This document shows positions 63,501 to 64,000 of a stretch of 64,000 nucleotides of DNA, in pieces (the stretch's first letter is position 1; each line of letters opens with the position of its first letter). This DNA is from Luteitalea pratensis (lineage in GTDB: Bacteria > Acidobacteriota > Vicinamibacteria > Vicinamibacterales > Vicinamibacteraceae), in assembly GCF_001618865.1 (NCBI RefSeq), contig NZ_CP015136.1:5119001-5183000 (forward strand), written 5' to 3'. Both the position numbers and the translations under genes were made by a program. Below the pieces are notes generated by a model. It did not search any database, was not told the DNA's origin, and worked only from the letters and a program-made list of their open reading frames with translations.

Positions 63501-64000
63501 GACGAGTTCGACAAACAGTCCAACTACGCACCGGCCACCTTCGATCGCCGTCACATCTTCAACGTGAACTGGGTGTACGAGCTGCCGCGCAAGGAATCGG
63601 CCGGAGCACTCCTGGGCGGCATCATCAACAACTGGCAGCTGTCCGGTGGATATCGATGGGAGACCGGGGCGCCCTACACCTACGGCTGGACCGTGGCTGG
63701 CGTAGGTAACCGCAACGTCACTGGCTCGGGCAGCGAGGGATCGCGCGTCGTGATCACGGGAGCCTACCCCTCGGGCCACAGCGGGGATCCGTACGGAATG
63801 ATTCCGTACGACATCCTTCGCCCGCCGGCGGTGGGCAGCATCGGACTCGAGTCGAGCCGCAACTACATGACGCGCGCGGCGATCAACAATCTCGACCTGT
63901 CGCTGCAGAAGGCGTTTCCTGTCTTCGGCGAATCGCGCGCGCTCAAGATTCGCGTCGACGCCTTCAACGCGCTCAACCACACGCAGTTCAACGACGTGAA
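60575..64000 (+). CDS. TonB-dependent receptor with carboxypeptidase-regulatory domain (3' end outside window)
   Basis: At least 1142 codons without a stop. A signal peptide (about 1-33, ending ADARAQ) is followed by a regulatory-like beta domain (GSIAGTVRDEQGAVIPGATI, near residue 37), a plug (FFNVNGSRGGVHNLTVDG and AEYGRSSGAQVSVVTKSGG) and a large barrel with FFFFAQEHQQR. This is the Oar-like architecture that is abundant in Acidobacteriota, commonly linked to polysaccharide or oligomer uptake. The end at the window edge, ALKIRVDAFNALNHTQF, is close to the normal C-terminus. AAAGGAG precedes the ATG. Confidence 0.9.

Noticed and set aside
60462-63980. Open reading frame of 1172 codons on the minus strand
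   Set aside because: It is antisense to the TonB receptor. Its translation is rich in Arg, Val and Asp without any recognisable domain.

Overview
The window is high-GC bacterial chromosome with dense coding on both strands. I saw no rRNA, tRNA, CRISPR array, phage or insertion sequence. The gene content points to an Acidobacteriota member of the Vicinamibacteria (Luteitalea-like) type. It combines TonB-dependent receptors that carry an N-terminal carboxypeptidase-regulatory domain, a Ser/Thr kinase with a TPR sensor region, a secreted VWFA-domain protein, Tat-exported Gfo/Idh/MocA oxidoreductases, DUF1080 proteins, and sodium/sugar symporters. The taxonomic call is inference from gene families only.

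Layout. 1-5105: an atypical PfpI/DJ-1 protein, galactokinase with a solute:sodium symporter, a YihY membrane protein and two YtxH-type small proteins. 5195-12583: a sigma-54 activator with a dead receiver domain, divergent from a leucine-degradation (liu) operon: a 59-aa zinc ribbon, methylcrotonyl-CoA carboxylase beta subunit, methylglutaconyl-CoA hydratase, a carboxylase alpha subunit split into two genes, and HMG-CoA lyase; a CPXCG protein follows. 12528-16701: a minus-strand series of Ser/Thr kinase, a 70-aa protein of unknown function and a SagB-type flavin oxidoreductase. 16846-23032: a ferrous-iron locus of TonB receptor, TlpA-like protein, membrane-anchored DtxR-FeoA fusion, FeoB G-protein and FeoB permease as separate genes. 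The first four genes are joined by ATGA overlaps.

23111-36867: mostly unlinked or exported enzymes, including a C39-like peptidase, MFS carrier, Tat-exported epimerase, GMC oxidoreductase, methionine aminopeptidase, a DapA-like/SDR/proline dehydrogenase operon, a lactonase-like amidohydrolase, Gfo/Idh/MocA protein and phosphoesterase. A decayed response-regulator fragment lies among them. 36865-49231: VWFA protein plus a decayed partial copy, a second Gfo/Idh/MocA protein, a frameshifted small secreted protein, an exported amidohydrolase / porin / glutaminase operon, an ABM protein, and a heme-motif beta-propeller protein with DinB. 49232-64000: a frameshifted DUF1080 gene, an exported protein of unknown function, a metalloprotease with a small partner, an intact DUF1080 protein, myo-inositol-1-phosphate synthase divergent from a LysR regulator, a mechanosensitive channel, a second symporter, and a large TonB receptor that runs off the end.

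Two genome-style signals stand out. First, many intergenic gaps between 3.4 and 54.5 kb hold tandem repeats with a 7-nt period, mostly variants of one degenerate heptamer in either orientation; in several cases they supply the stop codon of the gene before. Second, at least seven genes have a TAnnnT -10-like hexamer 6-7 nt before the start codon and no ribosome-binding site, which predicts leaderless mRNAs. Two families of small dispersed hairpins also recur.
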